Positions 31,692-41,160 of a stretch of 64,000 nucleotides of DNA are shown piece by piece. The position numbers were made by a program, and so were the translations under genes. Under the pieces are notes generated by a model. That model was not told the DNA's origin and did no database searches. It saw only the letters and a list, made by a program, of their open reading frames with translations. Source of the stretch: Sphingomonas sp. YR710 (GTDB lineage Bacteria > Pseudomonadota > Alphaproteobacteria > Sphingomonadales > Sphingomonadaceae); assembly GCF_900101455.1 (NCBI RefSeq), contig NZ_FMZJ01000003.1:1-64000 (forward strand), written 5' to 3'. Position 1 is the stretch's first letter, and each line of letters starts with the position of its first letter.

Positions 31692-33875
31692 ATGGACGAC
31701 CGCACCCGCGCGCTGACCCCGGTCGCCGCTTATCATACCGAACACCGGCCGGCACATTTTGCCGGCGCACCCGACAACCGGATGGACGGCATGCGCCGAC
31801 TGCTCGGCGTGCTGCGGCGCCGGCTCCTTGCCTTCAGCCTGGTCTTCCTGATCGTGCTGGGCGCTGTCGCCTTGTTCACCTTCACCCGGACCAAACTCTA
31901 CACCGCGACCGCCGGCATGGTCGTCAATTCGCGTGAGCTGAACATCTCCGAAAAGGACAAGGAGGTTTTGCCGGGCCTGCCGACCGGCGACAGCGCCGCC
32001 GATACCGAAGTCGAAATCCTGCGCTCCCCCGCCGTTGCCGAAAAAGCGGCACAGGCGCTCAACCTCGTCCACAATCCCCTGTTCGCCGGGCCGTTGGCAA
32101 AACTCCCTGACGCGGCGAAGTCGGCGGCCGTCGCCACGCTCCTGAAATCGAACCTCAAGATCACCCGGCCCGGCGCCGCGAATGTCGTCACCATAGCCTA
32201 CACATCGCCCGATCCCATGCTGGCAAAGTCCATCGCCGACGAAATCGGCCGTCAATATCTGAACGTGAAGGAAGCATCGCGGCGCTCGGCCGTGGCCAAT
32301 GTCGATACCGGCCTCGGCAGCGAGCTCGACAGTCTGCGCGGGAAGCTCGAACAGGCCGAAGCCGATGTCGCGCGGTACAAGGCGGCGAACAATCTGCTGA
32401 GCAGCGCCGGCATTACCTTCACAGAAACCGAATTGTCGCTCTACAAGCAGCAGGACGCGGCCGCGCGCGCTACCCAGGCCGAAGAAAATGCCCGCCTGCG
32501 CACGGCGCGCGCGCAGCTCGCACGGGGATCGAATGGCGATGATGTCGGCGCCGCGCTGCAATCGCCGGTGGTCCAGCAACTGCGCACCCAGCGATCGCTG
32601 ATCACCACGCGGATCGCCGACCTCCAGAGCCGTTACCGTTCCGATCATCCGGAACTCATCAAGGCCCGCGACCAGTTGGCCGACATCGATCGCGACATCA
32701 ATGCCGAAATCCACCGCGTTGTTTCCAACCTCGACGCCAACGCCCGCATCGCCGCCGATCGCGCGGCAAACGCACGGGCAACGGCAGCAGCGACAAACGG
32801 CACGCTGGCCGTCAACAATGCGGCGTCGGTCAAGCTCGACGAACTTCAGCGCAAAGCCGACGGGTTGAAGGACACGTACCAGACCCTGCTCACCCGCCGG
32901 AACTCGATCCGCTCGCAGGCGCTGGTGGCCGATGAAGATGCGCGACTGTTCTCGCCCGCATTGCTGCCGCTGAACCCCAGCGCGCCGAACCGGCCATTGA
33001 TGCTGGCGATCGGGATCGTCCTGGCTGCGATCGCCGCCAGCGCGGTCGTATGGCTGATCGAAAAGCTCGATCGCGGCCTCGCAAGCTCGCACGATGTCGA
33101 GACCCGGCTGGGCCTGCCCAATCTCGCCAACCTGCCCGATGTCAGATCGATTGCGCGACGGGATGAACGGCATATCGCCCCAATCGATTTCGCCGTCGAA
33201 CGGCCGATGTCGCTGTATCCCGAGGCGTTGCGTGCCATCCGGCTCACCTTGCTGAGCGGCCGGCGGCTGGGCGATCGGGCGCTTCGCATCGGTATCACCT
33301 CGTCACGCCCGCACGAGGGCAAGACCACCCTGGCGCTCTCGCTCGCCCGCGCATCCGCGCTCGCCGGCAGCCGCACCTTGCTCGTCGATGCCGATGTCCG
33401 CAGGCCGGCCGTCGCACCGATGTTCGGCGTCGAACCCGGCCCTGGGTTGATCAACGTCCTGCAAGGCCATGTGTCGCTCGAGACGGCGATGATCCGCGAT
33501 CCCGACACCGGGCTGATGATCCTGCCCACGCAAAGCCAGGCGGGCATCACCCACGACATTTTCGATCGCGACAGGATGGATGCGCTGGCCCGCGCCTGCG
33601 ACGAGCGTTTCGATCTGGTGATCTTCGATGTCGCGCCGTCTCTGATCGTCGCCGAAGCGCTCCAGCTCCTCCGCCAGCTCGACGACGTCATATTGGCGGT
33701 ACAATGGCGGCGCACCCCCTGGCAGACGGCCTACGCAAATGTACGCCGAATGCGCGCGCTCGGCATCGAACCGCTCGGCGTCGTCCTGACCCAGGTCGAC
33801 ATGAAGGCGCTGGCGAAGTCAGGCGAAGCCGAGTCCGACTACAGCCTCGAAACCTACGAAGCCTTTCGGGTCTGA
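31692..33875 (+). CDS. Polysaccharide co-polymerase / BY-kinase (Wzc/GumC-ExoP type)
   Basis: The 727-residue protein has an N-terminal Wzz domain with a first membrane helix (LLAFSLVFLIVLGAVALFTF), a long periplasmic coiled-coil region, a second helix (LMLAIGIVLAAIAASAVVWL) and a cytoplasmic BY-kinase. Walker A is SRPHEGKTTLAL with K544, Walker A' is LLVDADVRRP with D566, and Walker B is LVIFDVAP. The C-terminal tail has only two tyrosines (DYSLETYEAF), fewer than in Wzc. It should control chain length and export together with the OPX protein, cycling by tyrosine phosphorylation. No cognate Wzb phosphatase is in the window. Confidence 0.92.
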   Translation: MDDRTRALTPVAAYHTEHRPAHFAGAPDNRMDGMRRLLGVLRRRLLAFSLVFLIVLGAVALFTFTRTKLYTATAGMVVNSRELNISEKDKEVLPGLPTGDSAADTEVEILRSPAVAEKAAQALNLVHNPLFAGPLAKLPDAAKSAAVATLLKSNLKITRPGAANVVTIAYTSPDPMLAKSIADEIGRQYLNVKEASRRSAVANVDTGLGSELDSLRGKLEQAEADVARYKAANNLLSSAGITFTETELSLYKQQDAAARATQAEENARLRTARAQLARGSNGDDVGAALQSPVVQQLRTQRSLITTRIADLQSRYRSDHPELIKARDQLADIDRDINAEIHRVVSNLDANARIAADRAANARATAAATNGTLAVNNAASVKLDELQRKADGLKDTYQTLLTRRNSIRSQALVADEDARLFSPALLPLNPSAPNRPLMLAIGIVLAAIAASAVVWLIEKLDRGLASSHDVETRLGLPNLANLPDVRSIARRDERHIAPIDFAVERPMSLYPEALRAIRLTLLSGRRLGDRALRIGITSSRPHEGKTTLALSLARASALAGSRTLLVDADVRRPAVAPMFGVEPGPGLINVLQGHVSLETAMIRDPDTGLMILPTQSQAGITHDIFDRDRMDALARACDERFDLVIFDVAPSLIVAEALQLLRQLDDVILAVQWRRTPWQTAYANVRRMRALGIEPLGVVLTQVDMKALAKSGEAESDYSLETYEAFRV

Positions 33876-33879
33876 TCGA

Positions 33880-34818
33880 TCAATGCGGTCCGAATTCCTG
33901 TGTATAGGCAGCCGCGGCATTGGGAAACAGGCCGGTGGAAAGCTGCGCGTTGTAATCAGATGCGTTGAAATCCCAATAGCCGTGGAACAGCGTATTATGC
34001 GCCCGCATCCAGGCCGCCATATTGTGGATAAACAAGGGATCGTCGCCCCAGCCATGGCCATCCGGGCGCGTACCCGTGCCCCATTCGGGAATGACGATCG
34101 GCTTGTTGTGTGTGACGGCGAAATCGGCCAGCCAGTTCAACCCGTAATTCGCGGTCAGATAGCCCTGCCAGCGGACGGCGGGATCGATATCCTGCGATCG
34201 CCACGACTGGTTATAGACGTCGAGCCCGATCGCATCGACGACATCGTCGCCCGGCCACGCATTTTCGGGCGTGATCGATCCGCTGTTCATGCTGGGATTC
34301 CAGACGATCGTGAAATGCTGGCCCGGCGTCGCCCGCAATATGCCGACGATCCGGCGGAAATAGGCCTTGAAGCCGGCCGGATCGCGGTAGATCGCCCACG
34401 GATACCAGTTGCCGTTGAATTCCCAGCCCACCCGGATCGAGGCATCGGCCTTACCCTTCGCGACCAGCAGGCTGCCGACCTGGGCGAAGGCAGCATCATT
34501 GGCGCCGGCGAGACCGGCAGCAAAACTCGTCTCGGTCTTCATCAGCATGGGCAGGCTGATGCTGAGAGCGATCGGCACCTGGGACCAGCAATCGAGCGCC
34601 CATTTTGCCCCGCCGATCATCTGCGGCCAGCCGTCCTGCGACAGGAAATCGACCGCACCGACCACCTGAACGCCCATCACCTGTTCGAAGCGCGGAATGC
34701 GGTCGCGCCCGTCGCAGCCGGCCCCCTTGTAAACAAAGACCTGCGGTTCCGCCGCAGCCGGGAGCGCATGAGACAGCGTTGCCGTCGCGAGCACCATCAT
34801 CGTGAAAGATCGGATCAT
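33880..34818 (-). CDS. Secreted glycoside hydrolase, GH26-like
   Basis: The 312-residue protein has an N-terminal signal peptide (MIRSFTMMVLATATLSHALPAAA). The acid/base candidate is E133 in GWEFNGNWYPW and the nucleophile candidate is E245 in IPEWGTG, matching the clan-A layout of GH26 mannanases and related enzymes. AGGAGG precedes the ATG at 34818. It is the only gene on this strand inside the main block and converges on the kinase gene. It likely trims or degrades the exported polysaccharide in the periplasm or outside. Substrate is inferred only from location. Confidence 0.8.
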   Translation of the reverse strand: MIRSFTMMVLATATLSHALPAAAEPQVFVYKGAGCDGRDRIPRFEQVMGVQVVGAVDFLSQDGWPQMIGGAKWALDCWSQVPIALSISLPMLMKTETSFAAGLAGANDAAFAQVGSLLVAKGKADASIRVGWEFNGNWYPWAIYRDPAGFKAYFRRIVGILRATPGQHFTIVWNPSMNSGSITPENAWPGDDVVDAIGLDVYNQSWRSQDIDPAVRWQGYLTANYGLNWLADFAVTHNKPIVIPEWGTGTRPDGHGWGDDPLFIHNMAAWMRAHNTLFHGYWDFNASDYNAQLSTGLFPNAAAAYTQEFGPH

Positions 34819-34940
34819 GGCACGCCTCCTGAAGGGGCAGTAGCGCACAGATGGGCGTTCGACGCGCCAACCAACAGGGTGCGCTTCGGCCGGCCGGGGC
34901 ATAATCCCGATGGATCGAAAAATGACCGGGAACCGGGGCT

Positions 34941-36218
34941 ATGACCAGCCTGGCCTCACCTCTTGACCATTCTGTGGCGCAACCCGCGATCGATCGCTGG
35001 TTGAGCCGGTTTTATATTCACGCGGCGCTCATCGCCTGCCTGATCCTCCAGCGTTTCGGCATCATGCTGGGCGGCAGCGCCTTGTTCGTCAGCCTGCCAT
35101 TGTTCGGGATGCTGCTGGTGGCGATGGTGGTGACGCGCCATGCCCGGCTGAGGCCAGGCGCGACATTCCTCTACCTGCTGTTCGCCAGTATCGCGCTGAT
35201 CGGCTGCCTGATCGCCATCGCCCTGCCCGATGCCCGCTTCGGCATCAGCCTGGCCTCGCTGGCCGCTGTACTCATCACTTATGGCCTGGCGATCTTCGGC
35301 CCTTCGCGGCGGTTCGACCGCGCGGCGACCGTCGATCTGTTCCTGCTCTACATGCGCGTAATTTCGGTGCTCGGCATCGCCCAGTGGGTCATCCAGTTCG
35401 CCGGCGTGCGGCTGTTCTCGTTCATGCTGACGGTCCCCGCGATGCGGCCGATCCTGGTCGAGCATCAGTTCAACTATGATCCGATCATGCATTATGGCTC
35501 GACGATCCGCCGATCGAACGGGCTGCTGCTGCTCGAACCGAGTATCTTCTCGCAACTGCTCGTCTTCGCGATCGTGCTCGACTATTTCGTGTGTGGGCGC
35601 GCCCGCTGGCTACCGCTCTATCTGATCGCCTATGTCGTTACCTTCTCGGGTACTGGTGCGCTGGCCCTGATGCTCGCCATGCCCTTCTACGCCTGCCTTT
35701 CGGTTCGGAACTTCAAACGCATGGCCGGCTTCATCGTCGCCGGCGCGATCGCGATCGCCGCCGCCGCAGTCGCGGTCCCCGATCAGTTCGCCGCCTTCAC
35801 CAGCCGCACCGATGAAATCCAATATTCGGGCAGCAGCGCCTATGCCCGCTTCATCGGCCCCTTCGTCCCGGTCGCGGACTTTCTGCACGAGCCGCGCGTG
35901 CTGATCGGCTACGGCCCGGGCGCCACCGAGCGCTACGATTATCATGTCGAAGGCACCGGCAATTCGGTGGCCAAGCTCCTGATCGATTATGGTGTTGTCG
36001 GCTTGCTCAGCTTTCTTGCAATGCTGATCGGCACCTTGTGGCGGCGCGATATCGCGCTGATGTCGCTGGTTGCGCTCACGACCTTCCTGATCGGCGGCGG
36101 CTATCTGCTATTTACGCCGATGCTGGTGCTGTCGTTCCTGTTGTGCATCTGGAGCGAGGAAAAGAGTGCGTCACAGGAACGCACGGCGCGGGAACCCGAA
36201 ATTACAGCAGCAGTTTGA
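34941..36218 (+). CDS. Wzy-like polysaccharide polymerase
   Basis: The 425-residue protein has about ten to twelve hydrophobic helices and a larger periplasmic loop around residues 275-345 with RFIGPFVPVADFLHEPRVLIGYGPGATERYD, the Arg/His-containing loop seen in O-antigen ligase/polymerase family proteins. It probably joins repeat units in the periplasm after flipping. Sequence conservation in this family is poor, so the call rests on topology and context. It is divergent from the hydrolase gene and converges on a small membrane-protein gene. Confidence 0.75.
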   Translation: MTSLASPLDHSVAQPAIDRWLSRFYIHAALIACLILQRFGIMLGGSALFVSLPLFGMLLVAMVVTRHARLRPGATFLYLLFASIALIGCLIAIALPDARFGISLASLAAVLITYGLAIFGPSRRFDRAATVDLFLLYMRVISVLGIAQWVIQFAGVRLFSFMLTVPAMRPILVEHQFNYDPIMHYGSTIRRSNGLLLLEPSIFSQLLVFAIVLDYFVCGRARWLPLYLIAYVVTFSGTGALALMLAMPFYACLSVRNFKRMAGFIVAGAIAIAAAAVAVPDQFAAFTSRTDEIQYSGSSAYARFIGPFVPVADFLHEPRVLIGYGPGATERYDYHVEGTGNSVAKLLIDYGVVGLLSFLAMLIGTLWRRDIALMSLVALTTFLIGGGYLLFTPMLVLSFLLCIWSEEKSASQERTAREPEITAAV

Positions 36219-36420
36219 AAATCACCGCCCAGATCGAAGCACCGACGACTGCCGCCAGAGCCCACATCTTCAACGAAATCCGTTTGCCGGCGAAATCCGG
36301 TGGAGCGATCGTCGATTGCGACCAGATCGGAACGACATCGGGCTGACCTGCACGCAGCACGGCAGGCTCGGCGGCGGGAGCCGATGCCATCTCGCCGTCG
36401 CGCGGATCATATCCAGTCAT
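36202..36420 (-). CDS. Small tail-anchored membrane protein (72 aa)
   Basis: The 72-residue protein has a hydrophilic Ala/Pro-rich N-terminus (MTGYDPRDGEMASAPAAEP) and one C-terminal helix, MWALAAVVGASIWAVIFKLLL. GGGAGAG precedes the ATG. Its stop lies inside the convergent polymerase gene (17-base overlap). Similar tiny anchored proteins occur in sphingomonad polysaccharide loci but I do not recognise a named family. Confidence 0.6.
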   Translation of the reverse strand: MTGYDPRDGEMASAPAAEPAVLRAGQPDVVPIWSQSTIAPPDFAGKRISLKMWALAAVVGASIWAVIFKLLL

Positions 36421-36595
36421 CGCATCTCTCCCACCTGTTTAGGTAAGGTTCATCTTCGCCGGTTCAACAGCCGATGATCCTTTTTGGAGGAATTTGTCGG
36501 CAGCCCCCGTGCTTGCCGAGCAATTCTACGCGCCTTCCATGCCACGTTCGCGCCGATAATCCAAGGCGTGGGACGGATTCTCTTTATTCCGGCCC

Positions 36596-37570
36596 TCAGG
36601 CCGGCTGATCCGCGCTCACATCCGCATCGCGAAAGCGCAGGCGCGAAACGAACGAGCGATTCGTGAGCTGCGAGAGCTGCGCCGCGGCGAACAGGACGAG
36701 ACGTTTCCCATCCGGCTTGAGACGAAGCGCACCCAGCATCAATCCCCGCGCCTCGGCGAAGTGCCGCATCGTGAAATTGACCCGCCCGGCTTCCCACATC
36801 TGGCTGGCCCACATCGCGCGGACCAGCTTTTGCCATTCGTTTGCGGGAAAACGGTCGCTGATCGCCGGATTGTCGGCGATCTTCTGCAGGCATGGCAGAT
36901 GATTGCCCCAATCGACCGACAATCCGCCCGACGAACTGCCGGGCCGTACCCGCAAATAAAAGACTTCCGGCTCGCGGCCGATAAACGCGAACCGGCCATG
37001 AGCCGCAAGCCGGCACCAATATTCCCAGTCCTCGCTCAGGCGCAGCCCGGCATCGAAGCCGCCGATCGCCGCCGCCGCATCGCGCCGGATCAGCACATGT
37101 CCGCCATTGGCCAGGAAATTGCCGTGGAGCATCGCGCGCAGCACGTCGCCGTCGGGATAACGGTGCCGGCCGAGCGGCTTCTGCCCCGGATAAATGGCGC
37201 CGCCTGGCAGAATTTTCACGAAGGTACCAAAGGCGGCCACCGCATCCGGCCGCGCCTCCAGCGCATCCACGAGCCGCTCGATCGCCGAAGGATGCAGCAG
37301 ATCATCGCCGTCGAGGAACATCACCAGATCGCCGTCGCTTTCCGCAAAGCCGCGGTTGCGCGCGGCGGAAACCCCGGCATTGGCCTGCCGAATCAGCAGC
37401 ACCCGTGGATCGGCCAACGCCTCCACGCGCGCGGCGGTGGCGTCGGTCGAGCCGTCATCGACGACAATGCAGGCGATATTCTGCCAGGTCTGAGACGTAA
37501 CGGATGCCAGGCACGGCAGGACGTAGTCCGCGACGTTGTATGCCGGCACGACTACCGTAACCTTGGGCAT
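36596..37570 (-). CDS. Glycosyltransferase family 2
   Basis: The 324-residue GT-A enzyme has VTVVVPAYNVADYV, IVVDDGSTDAT, NAGVSAARNRG and the DxD motif as VMFLDGDDLLHPSAI; the acceptor-base segment is LRLSEDWEYWCRL. I start it at 37570 because AGGAAATC precedes that ATG; an ATG at 37588 is possible. It is divergent from the next glycosyltransferase, sharing a 72-base promoter gap. It should add a sugar to the repeat unit. Confidence 0.88.
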   Translation of the reverse strand: MPKVTVVVPAYNVADYVLPCLASVTSQTWQNIACIVVDDGSTDATAARVEALADPRVLLIRQANAGVSAARNRGFAESDGDLVMFLDGDDLLHPSAIERLVDALEARPDAVAAFGTFVKILPGGAIYPGQKPLGRHRYPDGDVLRAMLHGNFLANGGHVLIRRDAAAAIGGFDAGLRLSEDWEYWCRLAAHGRFAFIGREPEVFYLRVRPGSSSGGLSVDWGNHLPCLQKIADNPAISDRFPANEWQKLVRAMWASQMWEAGRVNFTMRHFAEARGLMLGALRLKPDGKRLVLFAAAQLSQLTNRSFVSRLRFRDADVSADQPA

Positions 37571-37642
37571 GATTTCCTGTCCGGACATTCTTCATCGCTT
37601 TCGATTCGGCCGGATGGAACAAGCAGGCTGTCAGGAAGCCCC

Positions 37643-38623
37643 ATGATCGATGTCAGTGTCGTCATTCCGGCCTATAATGCCGCGGAGTATATCGAAGGTG
37701 CGATTGCGTCGGCAACGGCGCAAAGCCTTGAGAATATCGAGATCATCGTAGTGGATGACCGGTCCACCGACGATACCCGCGAACGCGCCGCGTTGATGGC
37801 CGCGAACGATCCCCGCATATCCCTGCTGGCCCTGCCCCGCAATGGCGGGCCCTCGGCCGCGCGCAATGCCGGCATTGCGGCCGCACGCGGCACCTGGATC
37901 GCCTTGCTCGATGCCGACGACAGCTATGCACCGCAGCGGCTCGCCACTTTGCTCGATCTGGCGCAGGGCCGGCACGCCGATCTCGTCGCCGACAACCTCC
38001 TGCTGATCGAGGAAGCCGACGGCGCCACCGTGCCGATGATGCCCCCCGGCTTTCTGCCGGAGCCGCACCGGATCGATCTGGCGGAATTCATCGAGCGCAA
38101 CATTTCGAAGCCCGATGCCCCGCGCACCAATTATGGCTTCCTCAAACCGCTGATGCGCCGCAAATTCCTGATCGATCACGCGATACGCTATGACGAACAT
38201 GTGCGCTTCGCCGAGGATTTCGCGCTCTATGTCGATTGCCTGCGGGCCGGCGCGATCTGGTGGCTCCATCCCGAACCGATGTACCGCTATCTGGTGCGCG
38301 GCAACTCGCTCACCCAGATCCAGACGGTCGGCGATCTCGATCGGCTGCGCCAGCGCCAGCGCGCGCTGCTGGCCGAGGCCCGCCGCAAGGGCGATGGCCG
38401 CTTCGCGAGCCTCATCGCCCGCCATTTGCGGGGCGTCGACCGCTGTTATTATTATCGCGGCTTCACCGACGAGCTGAAGGCGCGCCATTTCTGCAAGGCG
38501 ATGGGTTATTTCTTTTCCGGGCCGGACAGCATGGGCCTGATCGGGCTCGAAAGCGCGCGCCAGCTGCCGATGATCCTGCGCAAGGCCTGGCGCGGCGGCT
38601 ATCGCCGACGAAGCGGAAGCTGA
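37643..38623 (+). CDS. Glycosyltransferase family 2
   Basis: The 326-residue GT-A enzyme has VSVVIPAYNAAEYI, IIVVDDRSTDDT, NGGPSAARNAGI and WIALLDADDSYAPQR. The segment VRFAEDFALYVDCL holds the ED acceptor base. AGGAAG lies six bases before the ATG. The C-terminal 80 residues are basic (KAWRGGYRRRSGS end). It is followed four bases later by the flippase gene. Sugar and linkage are unknown. Confidence 0.88.
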   Translation: MIDVSVVIPAYNAAEYIEGAIASATAQSLENIEIIVVDDRSTDDTRERAALMAANDPRISLLALPRNGGPSAARNAGIAAARGTWIALLDADDSYAPQRLATLLDLAQGRHADLVADNLLLIEEADGATVPMMPPGFLPEPHRIDLAEFIERNISKPDAPRTNYGFLKPLMRRKFLIDHAIRYDEHVRFAEDFALYVDCLRAGAIWWLHPEPMYRYLVRGNSLTQIQTVGDLDRLRQRQRALLAEARRKGDGRFASLIARHLRGVDRCYYYRGFTDELKARHFCKAMGYFFSGPDSMGLIGLESARQLPMILRKAWRGGYRRRSGS

Positions 38624-38627
38624 CGGC

Positions 38628-40124
38628 ATGAACACATCAGAGCGCCCGGCGGATTTCTCGCCTGCCGGGGATGCCCGCGCCCTCAAGGCGCGTTCGGCCT
38701 CCGGCGCCGCCATAACGATGGCGGCGCAGGCCGCCAGGTTCGTCCTGCAATTCGGCAGCCAGGTTACGCTGGCCCGGCTGCTGTTGCCCACCGATTTCGG
38801 CCTGATCGCGATGGTGGCGCCGCTGATCGCCGCCGCCTTGTTGCTGACCGATCTCGGCCTGTCGCAGGCGACGGTGCAACGCGCGACGATCAACCAGTCC
38901 GAACTGTCCAGCCTGTTCTGGCTGAATGTCGCGATCGGCACCGCGCTGGCGCTGCTGACCGTGATCGCCGCACCGCTGGTGACCCGCTTCTACGCGACGC
39001 CGGCCCTGCTCTGGATCGTGATCGCGATGGCCTCGTCATTGCTGTTGTCGAGCCTCGCCGCCCAGCATCTCGCCATTCTCAATCGCCGGATGCAATTTTC
39101 GGCGATTGCCGCGATCGAGTTCGGATCGCTCGTCCTCTCGGTGATGATCGGGCTGGCGGCGGCGCTGGCCGGGTTCGGCACCTGGTCGCTGGTGATGATG
39201 CAGCTCGGCAATGGCTGTGCGGTGCTGGTGCTGGCCTGGACATTTTCGCGCTGGCGCCCATCGCGCCCGCACATCGATCGCGATGCCTTCCACCTGATCC
39301 GCTTCGGCGGTGCCGTGACCGGCTATAATCTGCTCGGCTATCTCATCACCAATCTCGATAACATCCTGATCGGCGCGCGGTTCGGCGCCGGATCGCTCGG
39401 CATTTACGATCGCGCCTACAAGCTGATGTTCCAGCCTTTGTGGCAGATGACGGCCCCTGCGGCCCGCGTCGCCGTACCCTTGCTTTCGCGACTGGCCGCC
39501 GATGATCGCGAATATCGCGATTCCTATCTGACGATGCTCGGCCTGATCCTGATCGTCACGACACCAGGCATCCTCTGCGCGATCCTGTTCGCCCATCCGC
39601 TCATCCGGTTGCTGCTCGGCGAACGCTGGATCGCCGCCGCGCCGATCTTCGCGTGGCTCGGCGTATGTGCGCTGACCTTGCAGCTGCGCCAGGCCGCTTC
39701 CTGGCTGTTCGTCAGCCAGGGCCGCGCCCGGGAGCAGCTCAAATGGGGCGGGATCGGCTCGTTGTCGATCGTCATCGCTTATGCAATCGGCATCTTCTGG
39801 GGCCCTGAGGGTGTAGCAATCGGAGCGGCGCTTGCCAGCGGCTTCGTTCAGATCCCGCTGATGTGGTGGGCGGTTACGCGCAGCGGGCCGATATCTCGGG
39901 CCGATGCGCTGCGCCTGCTGGGACCGCTGGCCGCAGCGACGATCGTCAGCGCGATGCTGCTCGGGCTGGTCGCACGCATCCCGTTCGGCAACAGTCTGGC
40001 CGGTCTGCTGCTGGCGATCGTCCTGGCTTATGCGTTGTTCCTCGCGACAATGGCGGCCTTTCCGTCCGGCCGCCAGCTGATGCGACGCGCCGGCGGGCTC
40101 AGGCGCCTGCGGCGTCGGCCCTGA
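38628..40124 (+). CDS. Wzx-type flippase (polysaccharide transporter family)
   Basis: The 498-residue protein has twelve or more hydrophobic helices and the PST family pattern: QVTLARLLLPTDFGLIAM near residue 40-60 and FGAGSLGIYDRAYKLMFQPL near 250. It would flip the lipid-linked repeat unit to the periplasm for the polymerase. The C-terminus is basic (RRAGGLRRLRRRP) and overlaps the convergent pyruvyl transferase gene by 26 bases. Confidence 0.9.
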   Translation: MNTSERPADFSPAGDARALKARSASGAAITMAAQAARFVLQFGSQVTLARLLLPTDFGLIAMVAPLIAAALLLTDLGLSQATVQRATINQSELSSLFWLNVAIGTALALLTVIAAPLVTRFYATPALLWIVIAMASSLLLSSLAAQHLAILNRRMQFSAIAAIEFGSLVLSVMIGLAAALAGFGTWSLVMMQLGNGCAVLVLAWTFSRWRPSRPHIDRDAFHLIRFGGAVTGYNLLGYLITNLDNILIGARFGAGSLGIYDRAYKLMFQPLWQMTAPAARVAVPLLSRLAADDREYRDSYLTMLGLILIVTTPGILCAILFAHPLIRLLLGERWIAAAPIFAWLGVCALTLQLRQAASWLFVSQGRAREQLKWGGIGSLSIVIAYAIGIFWGPEGVAIGAALASGFVQIPLMWWAVTRSGPISRADALRLLGPLAAATIVSAMLLGLVARIPFGNSLAGLLLAIVLAYALFLATMAAFPSGRQLMRRAGGLRRLRRRP

Positions 40125-41160
40125 CCGCCGCCCCGGGCGCCGGCGCCCGGACATCGGCGATCAACGTCGCCACCGCCGCCTGCAACGCCGCGAGCCGATC
40201 GGCGAAGATCGCATCGCGGCTCAGATAGGCCTCGCCCGCCGCCGCCCGCCTGAGCGCCGCGGCCGCGGCCGCCACCATCGGACCGTCGAAGGCCGAAACC
40301 ATGCCTTTGATCAGCGTCTTCACACCCCCCGGTGCGGCGACCCCGTCGATCACCTCAGGCTCGTCGCGATAGCGCTGGTGGAAATCGGCGATCAGTTGCC
40401 CATCGCTCGCCTGCGCCAGCGTCGGATCGGCGATGCTCCGCCCGGTCCCACGCGTGATCCGGCTGATCCGGCGATAGCGGAACGCCTCGAGCCGCGCGGT
40501 CGGCGGCAGCTGGATTGGGCGATAGGGCATGTCGAGCGATCCCAGCCAGTCGCGCCATTTGAAGATGCTGACCTCGGGCGAGATCAGCACCGGCACCCAG
40601 GGGATTCGCAACGTATCAGCCACGATCGCGCCGTGCATCGCCTCGGTCACCACCAGCCGGGCGCGCCCATAGGCCGCCAATATCCGTTCGGGCGGCCATT
40701 GCGGGTCGACGAACTCCATCCCCGCAAGCGCGGCCGCTTCGGCCCAGCGGCTGTTCACCAGCGTGCGGTGATGCGGCATGAACAGGATCGAGTCGCGCCG
40801 CCCGGCGACGGGCACCAGTTCGGGCAGGCCCGCCAGCAAGGCGGCGCTGTCGGTGATCGAGGCCTGCGCCTGCCCGATCAGCGCCGCCGTCAGCGGCCCG
40901 CGCACCGCCAGATAGCGCCAGGCCTCGCATCCGTCAGGCAGACGCCCATAGGCGGCCCCCGATCCCAGCACGAACACCCGGCGCCCCGCAATGTCGCGAC
41001 CGCGAAACCGCGCCGCGTCGAGCAGGCTGCCAATCCCCACCAGCATCACATCATCGCTGTCCAGCACATCCCGGGGCAGGATTCTCGGCCAGATCAGCGC
41101 GTTGAGATCATCGCCGAAATTGCCGACCGGATCTTCATAATAGACGATGTCCATCGACAT
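40099..41160 (-). CDS. Polysaccharide pyruvyl transferase family protein
   Basis: The 353-residue protein shows DIVYYEDPVGNFGDDLNALIWPRIL at the N-terminus, VFVLGSGAAYG, RGPLTAALIG and TEAMHGAIVADTLRIPWVPV, the core of the pyruvyl transferase family (GumL/CsaB/ExoV). These add a ketal-linked pyruvate from phosphoenolpyruvate to a sugar, giving the polymer a negative charge. I use ATG 41160; an ATG five codons upstream is open too and no clear ribosome site separates them. It closes the polysaccharide cluster. Confidence 0.85.
   Translation of the reverse strand: MSMDIVYYEDPVGNFGDDLNALIWPRILPRDVLDSDDVMLVGIGSLLDAARFRGRDIAGRRVFVLGSGAAYGRLPDGCEAWRYLAVRGPLTAALIGQAQASITDSAALLAGLPELVPVAGRRDSILFMPHHRTLVNSRWAEAAALAGMEFVDPQWPPERILAAYGRARLVVTEAMHGAIVADTLRIPWVPVLISPEVSIFKWRDWLGSLDMPYRPIQLPPTARLEAFRYRRISRITRGTGRSIADPTLAQASDGQLIADFHQRYRDEPEVIDGVAAPGGVKTLIKGMVSAFDGPMVAAAAAALRRAAAGEAYLSRDAIFADRLAALQAAVATLIADVRAPAPGAAVRADAAGA

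Noticed and set aside
31671-33173. A 500-codon reverse-strand frame over the Wzc-like gene
   Set aside because: It is complementary to a clear BY-kinase/Wzz gene and has no ribosome site or domain.
36761-37642. Extension of the forward glycosyltransferase frame back to 36761
   Set aside because: The extension is antisense to another glycosyltransferase. The ATG at 37643 has AGGAAG and a normal GT2 N-terminus.
37631-38941. A long reverse-strand frame over a glycosyltransferase and the start of the flippase gene
   Set aside because: Shadow of two real genes; low-complexity composition.
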